From assembly GCA_020064725.1 (NCBI GenBank), contig JAGTWJ010000003.1, forward strand, positions 1,550,001 to 1,614,000: a stretch of 64,000 nt of DNA. Direction: 5' to 3'. The stretch is from Drechslerella dactyloides (lineage: Eukaryota; Ascomycota; Orbiliomycetes; Orbiliales; Orbiliaceae). A model generated the notes under the pieces. That model did no database searches and had not been told where the DNA came from. It saw only the letters and a list, made by a program, of their open reading frames with translations. A program made the translations under genes and the position numbers. Shown here one piece after another: positions 12,166 to 24,635 of this stretch; within the stretch, counting starts at the first letter, position 1; every line of letters starts with the position of its first letter.

Positions 12166-13612
12166 ATGTTATTTGGCCCCGCGACCTTGCGTTACCACCA
12201 CCACCCTTCTCCAGTGCTGCTGAAAACAGCCTCAGGAAGCTCCACCACCAGCGATGCGGTGCCCGAAACGCTGGTGTCAGTTTGCAAGACCGCAGTCCCA
12301 CCGTTTTACCCTCATCCGTTGCTCCGCAGCGGCCATTTGCAGACTTGCGCGATCCTGTTTGCTTCCGCAGATATCCCAATCCACTATAAACGCTACCTCC
12401 TTGCCGCCGAATCCTCGGACGGCAGCGACACGGGCACATTTAGCATCGATGTTGTCGTTCCGCCGCTGTCACAGGCTGAAGTAGCTTCGACGCCGTCAAA
12501 GAAGGTGCTTTTGGAAAGTGATCCAGAATACTTCCCACCACGGACATCCTATTTCACCGACGAAGAATTCGGCACATGGAGCTCTGATTCGGAAACGAAC
12601 CCGCTGATAATAGTCCTTCATGGCCTCAGCGGCGGGTCACATGAGACGTATATCCGGCTGGCATTAGAGCCACTGGTACGGCCCAAGAAGGACGGCGGGC
12701 TCGGATATGACGCCCTGGTTGTAAATGCTAGAGGTTGCGGCTATACGAAACTTACGAGTATGATAACACATTTTCCAACTTGATACATATGGAGATACAC
12801 GCGACTAAAAGATAGAAACACAGGTAACCGGATGTTCAATGCCATGTTCACAGCGGACATCCGGCAAGTAATCAAAATGTTGCGAAAGAAGTTTCCCAAA
12901 CGGCCGCTAATGGCACTCGGCTTCTCGCTCGGCGCCAATATTCTCGCGAGTCAGTCGCTCCCATCAATTCAAGCAGTTACTTGATTAGTGGATAGCCGGA
13001 TCTAACCCGTATCGCATCAACATAGACTACCTCGGCGAGGAATCTGCCACCTGTCCGCTCCACGCCGCTGTTCTCGTATCCTCACCACACAACATTGACG
13101 CTTGCGCCAAAATAATGTTCATGACTTTCACCGGTCGCCAATACTCCAAGCATATGGCTGACAGTCTGAAGAGACTGTTTGAGCGCAACTACGCCATGAT
13201 GTCCACGAATCCCGCCATCAACGCCGATCAGGTCCGCAGCTCAGTATATCTGTACGACTACGACCACCACTGCACCGCCAAGGCCTTCGGGTTCCGGACA
13301 GCAGGAGAGTATTATCGCGCTTCGACGTCTGTGGATAAGCTGCTGGACGTCAAGGTGCCGACATTGATAATCAATGCTGAGGAGGACCCGATATCGTTGC
13401 AGGAGGCCTTCCCGAGATTGGAGGCGGAGGCGAATCCGTATTTATGTTTCGTAACGACAAGTATCGGTGGGCATCTAGGTTGGTTCGAGTGGGGTGGCGA
13501 ACGTTGGTTTCCGAAGCCGATCATGGGGTTTTTGAGCCGCATGGCGCAGTTGGAGCTTGTAGAGAAACCAGAGGAGGGCGACGGGTTCGTCAAAGTGAGC
13601 GGGACGGTCTAG
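12166..13612 (+). CDS. Alpha/beta hydrolase, Eht1/Eeb1 (YheT) family
   Basis: Three exons: 12166-12757, 12824-12949, 13026-13612, coding for 434 residues (yeast Eht1 is 451). The layout is that of the YheT/Eht1/Eeb1 esterase family, which form or hydrolyse medium-chain fatty acid ethyl esters. The oxyanion region HGLSGGSHETY is followed by the nucleophile elbow GFSLGAN, which spans the second intron (GFSLGANILA then NYLGEE). The acid is in NAEEDPIS and the catalytic His in IGGHLGW. All three catalytic residues are present, so the enzyme is probably active. No signal peptide or clear membrane anchor is seen. Substrate is not determinable from sequence. It converges with LOC1, leaving 224 bp between stop codons. 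Confidence 0.85.
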
Positions 13613-13836
13613 AAAAACCCGATGCAAAGACGGATAGATAAATAATATGTCGGTAAACGCGGAGGGTATCAGATGGCGCGCATTAGATGACATTGGCACT
13701 TCCGTTAGAAGATCGTATATAATTGTATTGTCTGCTCGAATGAAGACCCGCGCAAAAAAAACGCCAAGGACGCCGAAAATCTTGAAGGACAATGCTGCAC
13801 TCTCGTATCGTACACATGCGAATGGACGTCCGGGTT

Positions 13837-14576
13837 TCACGCAAATGACACCTTCTTTTTCTTTCCAGTTGTGGCTTCGGGCTTCTCTCCATCGTCGTCC
13901 TGGCTGCTGTTCCCAGTCTTGGCCTTTCGCTTCCTCTTCTTGCGTAACGAATCTTTGACGTCCTCCTGCGTTTCCCGTAGTCATTAGTTTAAACCCCTCG
14001 TACAGGCCTCGTAGCAGGACAGCCCCTCCCAAGCGCATATTTGTCTGGTGAAGAACGAAACACAGCATAACGTACCAGCTTGGCCTCCTTCGCTTTCTCT
14101 TTCCGCTCCTGTTCGAGCCGCTTCTGTTCCCGGATGATCTCCAACCGTCTGCTCTTCTCGACTTTGCCCTGGATCACACCGTCTACCGACGCATTGACCA
14201 GTTCCAGGATTCCCATCATCGTAGCCTTATCCTCCACGAACACCTTTCCCTTCTTCTTGCCTCGTGGTTTGGTGACACCGGCGGGAACGATGCCGTTAAG
14301 CGTGGGCAGTTTGAGTTGCGCGTCCGTGTACCGTTCCTTGAGGGGTTTCTTATGCGGTTTACGAATCCTATCCGTCGACGAGGATTTGGTGACGGACGAG
14401 GGTTTAGATCCCGTTGCGGTCGAGGGCTTTTTGTGGCGTTTGGAGGAGGTGATCTGCCCAGGTGTGAACGGTTTCGCGTCAGCGGACGACGACGAGCCAC
14501 CGCCCAGTTTCCGCTTCTTCGACGACGCCGACGAGGAGGCCTTGGACGACGACCGAGGCCGCTTAACGGGTGCCAT
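13837..14576 (-). CDS. LOC1: 60S ribosomal subunit assembly/mRNA localisation protein Loc1
   Basis: Two exons on the minus strand, 14576-14076 and 13965-13837, coding for 209 residues (yeast Loc1 is 204). The protein is very basic. A Ser/Lys-rich N-terminus with nuclear-localisation-like runs comes first, then the conserved block around LKERYTDAQLKLPTLNGIVP (residues about 80-99), a Lys/Glu coiled region, and the short end KKKKVSFA that is typical of the family. The intron has donor GTACGT, branch CTAATGAC and acceptor CGCAG. Loc1 acts in the nucleolus in 60S assembly and, in yeast, ASH1 mRNA localisation. The start is the first ATG in frame with this domain. Confidence 0.85.
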
Positions 14577-15973
14577 GGTGTCGTGCCGTAGAGTGATATG
14601 TGTGAGATGTCCTGTTGAGGGGGAGTGTGTTTCGCGTCTTCGCAAGAGAGAGTTTAGTTTTGAGGCGCAAGTTTAAAACTTTTTTGCAGTATGCCAAGCC
14701 GGTTGCTGGTTTTGGGAGATGCGGCTATGCCTAAGCGAGACTTCAGCGAGCTGTAAGCGCCGTCTATTATCCACGATGTTACACCCGGCAAGCGGATGCG
14801 TATTTGCTAGAGACATATGCAGGGTGCCTCCGGTGATTGGATGAAGCGTATAAATCTGCGGCTATTATTTTTAGTGGTCGAATTTCGGTACTATACTAAC
14901 GAGCGTCGGAAATATAAATATACAAACGTAATAGAAGGACCGTGAAGAAAAAAAGCAACAGAACAACAGATATTAGGGTAGTTGGGGGTGCATGAAGGAG
15001 TGGACAAATGTCATGTAACATGTACAGCGATAAAGAAGCAAAGAATAGAGCAAAATAATGTTAGCAAGAAAACAGGGATGCATCTCGTAAGTACTCTCCG
15101 TCCCCTAGATTTTACCCTGGCACGTATGCCAGGATAAGGTGGTGGTCCCGCAATGCAAGACCACCTGATTTGTCTCGTGAATCAGACGTCCCCACCTTGC
15201 ATGCATCCAACTGGTCACTACGTGTGACCAGCAGGTACAGCAAGACGAGGCTCTGTCTCGTGAGCCAAGGATAAAGATCCTGGTATCGATCGATATCCCC
15301 GGCCCGTACGCACAGAAAATATCTGTCGATGAAAGAAGAAAAAAGTGAATGCAGTCGAAGAAGAGAATTGCTCGACGTGTAAGCTCAGCGCAAGTCTTTT
15401 GATATTGTTCGAACCACGCACTCTGGTCTCTACTTGCAAGCAAAACACCCGGCGCTCCTATAATCCTCCCGCAGTTCACCCTGCTCAAACCTTCTCCCCT
15501 CCTCCTCTTATTTTCCTCCATTTCCTTCTTCCTTCTATTCTTCCTCCCTTCGTTACGTTTTCGTCCTGTGTAGTATCTTCCTGGACCTTTCGGTCCGTGT
15601 TTCCTGAATGATTTCCTCCTCTCCCTCCTCGGTATGTTGAACAGAAATGAACACACCAGCAAGACGCCTCTCCAAATGCTGCCGATACAGTGACTAAAGA
15701 AAGCGAGAGTAATAGGATCCTGTGTAGAACGTCTAAGAAAAAGTCGTCGTCGGGTATTTGTGAGGCGGAATGGATAAGAGAAAAAAGGTCAACGATAATG
15801 TAAGCGAAAGAATGGAGAAAAGAGATCAAGAAGGAAAGAAAAGTCGATAAAACAACATACGACAACCACACACCGCTCTCATGCATTTCAACCAGAATAC
15901 GAGCCTCAACACGCGCGCACTTTTAACACCAGCAATGATAATAATATCAATCGATCGTCGTCTCATAAGAATC
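14577..15973. other. Intergenic with hairpin cluster and purine/pyrimidine tracts
   Basis: About 1.4 kb between the LOC1 start and the 3' end of the GH3-GNAT gene, so it holds the LOC1 promoter and the GH3-GNAT 3' UTR. It contains a dense series of short inverted repeats at 15116-15300 (listed separately), a pyrimidine-rich tract at about 15480-15620 and a purine-rich tract at about 15770-15850. The minus-strand ORFs of 133 and 185 codons (15485-15886 and 15105-15662) have biased, low-complexity composition and no family features, so I do not call them. Confidence 0.5.
15116..15300. repeat. Cluster of six to seven consecutive small inverted repeats
   Basis: Successive hairpins read: CCTGGCA/TGCCAGG (15116-15133), GGTGGTC/GACCACC (15141-15165), CTGATT/AATCAG (15165-15185), CTGGTCAC/GTGACCAG (15211-15231), ACGAG/CTCGT (15245-15261), CCAAGGAT/ATCCTGG with one bulge (15265-15283) and the palindrome TATCGATCGATA (15284-15295). 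TGTCTCGTGA appears twice, at 15171 and 15254. Loops are 4-11 nt. The spacing and number suggest a structured RNA or a multi-site binding region, but no known RNA family was recognised. Confidence 0.55.
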
Positions 15974-18900
15974 TCAAACTTTTCTCCACGCCGTGGTGCG
16001 GTATTTTCCGTAAGTTTCGAAGCCTGCGGCCAACGGCGGTCAATAAAATCCTGCGAGCTTACACACCATGTGGAGTTTTAACGTACCTAGGCTTTCGTAG
16101 ACCTGCCTGTCGGTAGACCAGTCGACAAAGCACCCTGCTAAACCACGGTTTTTGAGCTCGAGGAGGGCAGCGCAAACTAAGCCAGCGCCAACCCCGCGAC
16201 CTCTATACTCAGCTAGATCGTGCACTCATATTAGCAAGATAAGCCGGCATCCTTCCAGATGCAACAGGATTCAACTTACGGCCCATTCCCACACAAGCTA
16301 GCCCGCCGACCCGATCACCTATGACCCTAGGCCATGGCAGATCTCTAGATATTTGGTTGTTCCCGACGCCGGAGAATACCAGTGCCGCTCCGACAATAGA
16401 GTTATTACTGAAAGCCAGCACCGCATCGGCAATGTCTAGTACCACCCACAAAGTCAGAAGGTTCCAAACAGATATATTATATGCATCACCAAATACATAC
16501 CATCTGTTTCCTTGAGTGCGCGGTATTTTTCGACCCAGCCGGGGTACGTCGAGAAGTGCTTGTCCTCGAACTGTATCAAGTCTTCGAACACTGCAGGGCT
16601 ACAGGCACCAAACGTGATACCTTGGTTGCTGAGAGGGCCAAATACATCCTCCGGCTGATGCCACTTATCAAGATCCATGTAGAGATCAAAGATATATGTA
16701 TCTTCCATCGTCCAGCCTACCCTTATTGTTAGCACTGTGACCTACAGCGAAATTCTTCTAGATCTGACTGTATGCTACCTCTGCGCACAAACCATTCCTG
16801 GTCAGTAACCGGCATCTCTTCTGGAAGCCCCGGGAAGAACCGCGGAAAGATGCTCCCAAGTTGTGCGTTATCGATCTCTGGATGGGCTCTCATATATTGG
16901 AAAGCCTCATCGTGCAACGCAAGCCCAATGCCCCGGTTCCTAAACTCGGGATCAACCATCAATATCGCCAGGCTGCCGACCAAGTTCCTCCCTGCGCGGA
17001 TAGTGTACGTCGCGCAAAGTCCGAGAATCTTTCCATGTGCAAGCGGATCTTTAACCACAAAATGCCTCGAGAATCCGGGTCTATCGAGAAGGTTGCTAAG
17101 TGTCGACGCGTCCAAGTGCCATTTCCGACTCCAGCCCAGGCATTTCTTCCATAGGTCGGCAGAGGCGTACAGATCACGTCGCTTTTCCCACTGGTGTACT
17201 TCCCATCGTTGCATACCCCTAGTCGACTGCAGAGCTTGGGAGACAACCGGTGGTGGAGGCTTATATCTCTTGAATGGGATGACCCCGCTCGGGGTGATGT
17301 CACCGAAAATGGCCGAGGCTGCGGCTTCCAGCGCTTCTCTGGTGTATTCGTAGGTGCAAATTAAGACCTCCACTGAGTCGTAACATGTTACGGATTAGCT
17401 ATCGCGGATAGTTTCTCAACGGCTTCGAGTCGCGGGGTTTCGGGAACTCACAGTAGACATCCCAGAGAAGTTCACGAGGACTACACGCTGCAACCACTAT
17501 CAATGGCTGCTCCAGACGTACTTTCGTAAGCATTTTTAGTGCAGCGATCTGCGCTTGATACTCGGGGTCCGTGTCCAGTGCGCAAACAAAGACAATGAAG
17601 CCAGCTCTTTTCACTAGCGCGAAATGCGTTTCCGTCATCCCTTCATGCGTGTATGGTGAATGGTTCACAGCGAATCCTCTGGCATTGATCGCTTTACCCA
17701 AGAACTCGAAAGGGTCTTGCTGCGTGCCTTCGGGCACCGGAAACCTAGGCGGTGCAATAGGTGTGAACAAGGCACAATATCCGGTTGGCTGGCGGAGCAC
17801 TGTCGATCTTCGGATCTTCGAAAGGGGTAGAATATTCTGTTCGTTCCGCACAACCGTCACAGCCATCTCGTAGGCTCGGTAAGCCAGTTCCCGATGATGA
17901 CGCATCAGCGATGGAAGCGTCAGTTGCATCGCTGGGGGGTTGAGAGCCACCCCCCAAGATAGGTAGCGCTCCTTGACGCGTCGTATTCTCTCCAGAGATT
18001 GTTCGATTGACGCCTTCGAGATTCGTCTCATCTCGACCGCTGTGTATATCTCTTCCAAAGTGTCCAGGATGTCGCTCGGATGCTCGCAGATAATGAGCAT
18101 ATCACACCCATTGATAAAACCTCGGATGCACAGCTCGCCACCGCAAACGTTGCCAACTTTTTCGGAAGCCCTGTCACAGGATCCTACAAGCACTCCTTCG
18201 TACCCAAAATGCTTTCGAATGAGATTCTGCGCAGGAGAGTCTTTCCCTTCGAATGTTTGTTCGGTTGGAATCGCCCACATTGTCGGCTCCAGGAAGACGC
18301 CATCCACCCCATTTTCAAAGGCCTTTCGGAAAGGCGCGTATTTCGGCTCCGTCGTCAGCGTCCTAGTTTCCAAGATCCCACTTGTTCCTTGCCGTGGCGC
18401 CGGAAAGTGCTTCACGAAACATGCCATGCCTCTGCTTCTGTGGGCGTCTGTAATCGCACTGGCGCACCGTGAAACATTGACAGGGTCATCCCCAAAGGTC
18501 CGCGACGTCATAACGCCACCATTGGGGTCATCAAGGTTGAGAACCGGAGCAAGATTGAGGTTGATGCTCATAGTCTGAAGCTCCGTAGCTGATGCTTTTG
18601 CAATGTCGAAGAGAATCTCAACGGACCGATATGCACCGACGGCTAAAGCGCCCGGGAACTGTGTTCCGAGCGCGCCGTTGCCAAACGGCGCAAACTGTTG
18701 ATACGTAAGTCTCCATGTCTTTGATCCAGCCAACTTGAAGGTTATACGAGCATCCTCACCATTCCATTCTCCTGTTCAATAGCGATGAAGAGCGGGTGCG
18801 AATAGCCAACCTCCCGTGCTGCTTGCTGAAGCTCCTGAACCAATCCCCTCACCTCCACTGAATCTAGACCGGCTGTTAGCAAGATTTGCAGAATGATGCT

Positions 18901-19220
18901 GGAGTTAGCAGATCTTGATCTCACGTCTCATACTACGCCGGGAGAGAAGAACTCCTCCGACGTAATGATGTCTTATCATGTTCATGACATAGGTGTCGAC
19001 AGCTGGTGAATCCAGAGGAATCATCAACATTTGGCCCACCTGCCTGCGAAATAGCCACTCGATGTTAGCGAAACTGTCACGCCAGACCATGCTAGACGTA
19101 TTCATCTTCAAAGGACGATATACCTTCGAATCGAGTCTCTGTTTTCTCTGCTGTATGGCGCATCTTGCGCCCAGGCGCGCTTTTGGCTAGTGCTCTCCGG
19201 GCTCTCATACCAGCGGCCAT
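15974..19220 (-). CDS. GH3 beta-N-acetylglucosaminidase-like protein fused to two GNAT domains
   Basis: Ten-exon model: 19220-19211, 19163-19124, 19043-18925, 18863-18760, 18694-17452, 17372-16779, 16716-16501, 16435-16280, 16212-16087, 16023-15974, totalling 885 residues. All phases close. The first 10-nt exon and its 47-nt intron are the least certain part. Residues about 18-340 are a GH3 barrel: QVGQMLMI, then AIEQENGM, TQFPGALAVGA, KHFP at 186 and the nucleophile-type GCDM at about 287. An alpha/beta domain follows. Then come GNAT domain 1 (acetyl-CoA loop RNRGIG, about 655) and GNAT domain 2 (YRGRGVG, about 830). Such GH3-GNAT fusions, related to Trichoderma NAG3, serve GlcNAc or chitin-oligomer metabolism. 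No signal peptide is seen, so it is probably intracellular. The usual GHGDTxxDSH dyad motif is replaced (see findings). Confidence 0.8.
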
Positions 19221-22200
19221 TATAAGAATTTGTCGGTCCCTTCGACACGGTTAGCAAACGGGGTAGCTCTGAGGACGCGACAAGCCATCATGAGATAGAT
19301 GATATCGCACGACGGAAACAGATAGAGAGACGCGTACGCTTGACATTTTTGTTCCCTTTTATATAGCCTCTAGGTGAGACTATCGTGGCCTTGATCTTTG
19401 CTCTTCTCGGTATCCAGACCGAAACTATGGCGTGACAAGATGTGGAGATCATCGGAAGACCATCCGTGGTGGCATCAATGGTAGTTGAGGTCCTCAAAAA
19501 ATTGATCCACAGTGAGCTTATTAGGGCTGAGTTGGAGTGATGTTGTCACTCTTGCCGCTTCTCTGAGAGCCTTAGAGACGTTTAAACAGCTTTTGAGCCG
19601 CTGTTTGTGAATTTAACCAAAAGAACAAGATTTTTTTTTTTTGCTTTGTGGCGACCAAAGCCTTTCCAGGTAGCGGTTACTTGTGGCTGCTGCTTAATGC
19701 TGCATGGAATTGAGGAGAGAACTCGTCACCGGAAAACGGTGGTGCTAGGGTTGTTTGAAGCAAGATATCAAGTAGAGTTAGCGCGAGCTCCCTGTCTATA
19801 TTATAAAATGCTAGCCATGCAGCATGTCCAACGGACATGCTGAAGCCTGAGGTACCTCCATGTCGGCGTGTATGCAAAAGGTGGGACGAGAAGGGGTCAT
19901 TGGGGCAAATATTTACCTTTTCAGATGGGTCGATCGGGAAGTAAAGAGTATAGTCTGGTGAAGGTGGCTCTTAGGAGGAAGCTAAAAGATTCATCACCTT
20001 ACTCCCGTGCATGCAACCGCAGATGGATGATGACTATCAGCAAGTGCGGTGCAACGGATCAGATTATACACCGCAGCACTGCCCTGTCCGCTTGACTCGG
20101 TTGACCGTGACTGGCTAGTGGGCTTCTATGCCCTGTCCCAAGGTGGAGCTACACTAACGCGTGTGGTGGATCTGGAAAGCCCCTCACCCAAAATTTGCAC
20201 AGCAAATATTGGTTCCAAGACAAGTCCCCGGCTCTACGAAGAACAGCGCGAGGTTCCGAACGTTAACGCAGAGATATATATCTCGTTGTCTACGAATGCC
20301 TTCTTCTGCGGGATAGCCAAAGCCGAGTTAGCTGACTGTTTTCCTAATGTATGAAAATGGTGCTGGATGAATCTAGGAAGTCCATGACGCAGGGGAAACT
20401 ATAACTTGCATAACAGAAAAATGCAATGCAATGCAACCGACATACTCAAGCTGCCGATATACCAAGGCCAACTTGTATGTACCTGGTGGCTTAAAGGAGG
20501 CCGTCTTGACTCGTGCAAGGCCCATCCACCGTTGCCAGTGGCATTCTAGGAAACTCGGAGATAGTAGTAAAAGCAAGGACGAAACGAGCAGCCTTAAAGC
20601 AAAAGAAAGATTGGATCCAATTTGGACAGCCGAGCTGCTGGCTACAGCTTAACTTATAATTGCTCCTACCTATAGTATAGCAAGTCGTCTGACTAGCTAC
20701 GGCAGAGCAAATGAGCGCCGACGCGCCCTGGCACAGGCGAAGCTTTTTGGTCCAGATGAAGAGGTCGATTGGGTCAAAAAACTCCACATGTTCGTTGGGG
20801 GAAGCCTGACTAAAGTAGGACAGGGCATGCACGTCGACAGACAACAACAAAATAGAGTAAAAGAGAAAAACCCTTCGCAGAGGTTAATTTCGAAGCATTG
20901 ATGAACGCGACAGGAATCCGCCGCATCCAGCAAGGCTTGCGGTAGTACAAAACGGCAGTGCTTCCATGAAGTCTGTGGATTGCAATTTGATGAAACTCGC
21001 TCCAATCGACGCTGTGTGACTAAGGATGCCTCAGCTCTATAGCAGGACAGAACGTGAATAGACCGGAGCGCAAGCAATAGCCTGCCAGTCCTGCGAGCTC
21101 AATAGATGCATGTTTGAAGAGCATATGCAGCTGCAAAACGGACCATGGGGTATAATTGAGTGGGTTTTCTTACGTTAACGTTTTGCTTGTGCGACCCACA
21201 GGGCATGGATGGGGAGGCATTCAGATATGCGTAACCTCAGTTTCAAAGCAGGTGGACGTAGGACAGGCAAACCCAAGGTCAAGGTCAAATATCAACTTAC
21301 TGGTGAAAGGAGAAGTGAGCTGAGCAGTCGGTTTTTTTTTTCTCGATAGAGATCTTGCAATTGCAAATAAAAGCCAAACCTTTCGATTTGTAGGTCGTTT
21401 TCTTTTTCTCAGTTTCAAGCACACACGAAAAAGAAAAGTGATTGTTCGATGGTAGTATGGATGGGAAAAAGGAAAACGTGCCTTATTGAGAGATATGAAA
21501 GAAGAAAGAAGGTTGAGCAGAGGGAAGTCAAAAAAAAAACGAGTGTAACACCGAGACAAACGAAAACTGACCTTGGCAGCCAGCATCCGCGTCTATCTCT
21601 GAGAGCAGCTGTCGGGTCTGATCTGGTCGATGTCAGCAGCGGCGCATGCAAGCACCGCGTATTACATCTATAAGGGACTCTGCTTCGGCCCGTCTGAATC
21701 AACTAATCACGCCGGGAATGTTCACAGCCGAAATCGCGTTGTCGTCGTAGGAACAGCGGTCAAGCAGGCACCAGGCGGGAATGCGATAGAGGAATTATTG
21801 GGGTCAGTCCACTCGACCAGGTGAGGGAGTGATATGATGCTCCGGCTCCGCTCTCGAGTTGAGAGTGCTCGGGGGGGTTGCGGAATGCAGGCTCGATTGT
21901 TTGGTCGATGGAGGTCAGAGGATGCCGAATGGGATGCGGTGGGATGGATTGTCGGCCGGCCAGATGCGCAGCATTACGTTACCGGGCAACATCGACACGA
22001 CTTTCTGCGGGCGTCTGGGGCTGGCCATGGCCCCAACCCGCTCGCCAGGCCCTCGACTCGACCCATTGCCTGCATGCCAGGGCGTGTTTCTGGCATACCT
22101 GACTCGGCAGCGCGCCTCTAGCCAGCAGCGCGAGTCTCATGTCATACAGAGCTTGCATGTCGCCGGCCCATCTAACGGGAAGGCGCCCTGAGGTAAGTTT

Positions 22201-22558
22201 GCAATCTCAATCCTGTGCCCGCCAGGCAAACAAAGCAGGAGACTCGGTAGATGCAGCCCTTAGTCCTTCTGGGAAGACCCCGTCGCACAGCCTCGTGGAA
22301 GCGGGCGCTAACTCCACAGAGGGCAAGGCAGCAGGAGAGCTGCCCCTTCAACCTATTCACTTATCACATCGAGCGATTGCTCTCTATTCTCGGGCCCTGT
22401 CTCTCTCGGAGCCAAGGTACACCTCTCTTTTTCGTCTGATGGTGCATGTCAAACGGCGAATCTGGTCACGAAACGCAACCATTGCACAGACGAGTAATGA
22501 GACCACCAATTTTTTTTCTTGGTTCTCATAATTTCCAACTGCAGAGAGCACAGCTATT

Positions 22559-22574
22559 AAAAAAAAAAAAAAAA
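22559..22574 (+). repeat. 16-nt poly(A) run
   Basis: An uninterrupted A-run after CAGCTATT. It might mark the 3' end of an old retroposed sequence, but no flanking target-site duplication or recognisable element was found, so it is recorded only as a homopolymer. Confidence 0.6.
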
Positions 22575-24606
22575 TTCACAATGTGCCTATCCTGGAATTC
22601 TGTCGGCATAAGAGATGCGCAACTACACGTATGACGGGCGGTCTCTGCGTCCAAGAGAAGCGGCTTCACGCTATACGCCCGGGGTGAGCGCCGGGGGCGT
22701 ATATTACCCAATATAAGTCATTTATTGCAAGAACAGAACAAGAACACGTTGGTGCTTCTTCAGCGTTATTACCAACTAGTTTCACTTTAGTACAAACAAT
22801 GCTATAGTAAGCGGAGCATGGCACCTTAGTTTCTGTTTTCTCTCTCGAGTGCTACTACTCTAAAAGTGCTGTGCGTATGTGCGTATGTGCATGTGTGTGT
22901 GGCCTCCTGCTAAGGGTCATGTTGTGCAGGAAATTCCGAGGAATTGATCGAATTAGTGTCCGCGATGACGATATGAAGCAGATTTAGCGTGCAGGTGTGC
23001 CACTAGCTGCTCTTCGAGCAGGGCCCGCGGGTGAAGTTGTCGTTTAAAGTTTTTTTTCTTATTCATCTGAATGCCGTTGCCAGCGGGGCCCAGGATCCAG
23101 TCGGGGAACATCCAGTGAGGGAAATGAGATCAGGAGGGGAAAGGGTCCTCCACCTTCACAACTTCAATCAGGACGACGCCGAGGCGGCATTCCTCAAATT
23201 TGATCCTTGACTTCCACTTGGCCAGCTTGACTGAAGCTGAGCTGGGACTGAGGCTTGCTCTCCTGTGCCTCGCTGTCAACCAACAGAGTGGACGTCGTTT
23301 CTTTTTGTCCTCCCTTTCCACTGCGTCGGACCCGAGTACGGCGTCTGAGCCAATAAGTTGGCATCATTTTCAAGTAAGTTGTGTAACACAAAAGCCCTCG
23401 GAAGTCGGCTCCAGATAGCGTGATTTGTGAGAAACAGACGCAGGTGTGGGAGGCAAGGAAAAGCAAAGCGTCGCAATGGGAATTACGAGCATGGGGAGCA
23501 CAGGAAAAAGCGGAACAATTTGTGCAACTGGCTGGCAGCTAGGCGTACAGGCACAAACTGGATGTGAGACATGTTAAGGTAAATGCTTGGGGTGTAGAAA
23601 AGATCGTACGAGAGCACTGGACTTGGTATCTGTCCAAGACCGGCTCTTGTGTATCCACCTTTCCAGAGCCGGCTGTCGAGCTGGAACAAACTAAGTTGCG
23701 ATATAATCCACAAGGGGGTCAGCAGACATCCGCTAAGAATAGGCTGGCGTAAGACCCAAGAACTGATCCTTGGCCTGTGCTACCCAAAAACTTATTTTTT
23801 CTCTCCCTGCGCCCTCGAAAATATGCCGCGAACGGAAGAAACTCGAGAAATCGATAATTGTTATACCAAGAGCTCACCAGTTGGTACTCGTCGGTAGCAT
23901 CACCCAATTAGCGGCTCGCGAACATCCCGGCTAACGTTATCATGTCACAGAGGTTCAAACTCGCGAGTCTGCCCTATGGGAGCCCTCATACACGCATATT
24001 TATAGACATACGAACAATTAAATTTTGGGCTTGATATAACGTTAACGGGAATAGCCCTGGCTTGCTTTGCATATATCGGTGTTCCCGGGCGGCCGTGCTG
24101 CTAGTAGCTAGCTCTATCATTATTGATACTAACTTATCATCTTTCAATGCACGGATATCGCCTTCCAAAATCGTCCCTCATCCGAAAGATCCCAGAAGCA
24201 GTCAAAAAACGGAGGCATTATCTGCACGCTTGAACGCAATCAGCTCGAATGGGAAAACGGACTCGGCAATCTGCGACGGCATGCGCGAGATGGAGGTATG
24301 TATTCATGCGGTTAGACACGTACCATCAGATGTTCTTGCATTTTTATATAAGCTCATCCGACCGGCTATTGCGTTATTATCCTTCGTATACATGCTATAT
24401 ACATGGGACTACCTATAACCTGTTCGGGATGACATTGTAACTCCGTCCGTACTTCCATGCGTTCATGATGAGATATGTGTGTTCATGTGAGTCCCAAGCC
24501 GAAATTTATCTCCCTCGCCAACGTACATATTTGCAGGGGATGCGGGACCCACCTGTGCCGGCATTGGGTTACATGAGACTGTTGTTATCTGACGAAATGA
24601 GCCACC

Positions 24607-24635
24607 GCTGTGCTGTGCTGTGCTGCGCTCTGCGT
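24607..24635 (+). repeat. Short TGTGC-type microsatellite
   Basis: Imperfect tandem units (GCTGTGCTGTGCTGTGCTGC) lie inside the gene-free region. A second small array of CCTCG units lies at about 24848-24862. These simple repeats have no assigned role. Confidence 0.5.

Noticed and set aside
15105..15886. Minus-strand ORFs of 185 and 133 codons
   Set aside because: Low-complexity Arg/Lys- or Ser/Leu-rich stretches from purine/pyrimidine tracts; no domain.
20697..21077. 126-codon minus-strand ORF
   Set aside because: Cys/Phe/Leu-rich random-looking translation, no family features, no upstream or downstream exon of matching frame.
22559..22574. Poly(A) run as evidence for a retroposon
   Set aside because: No target-site duplication or element body could be identified upstream.
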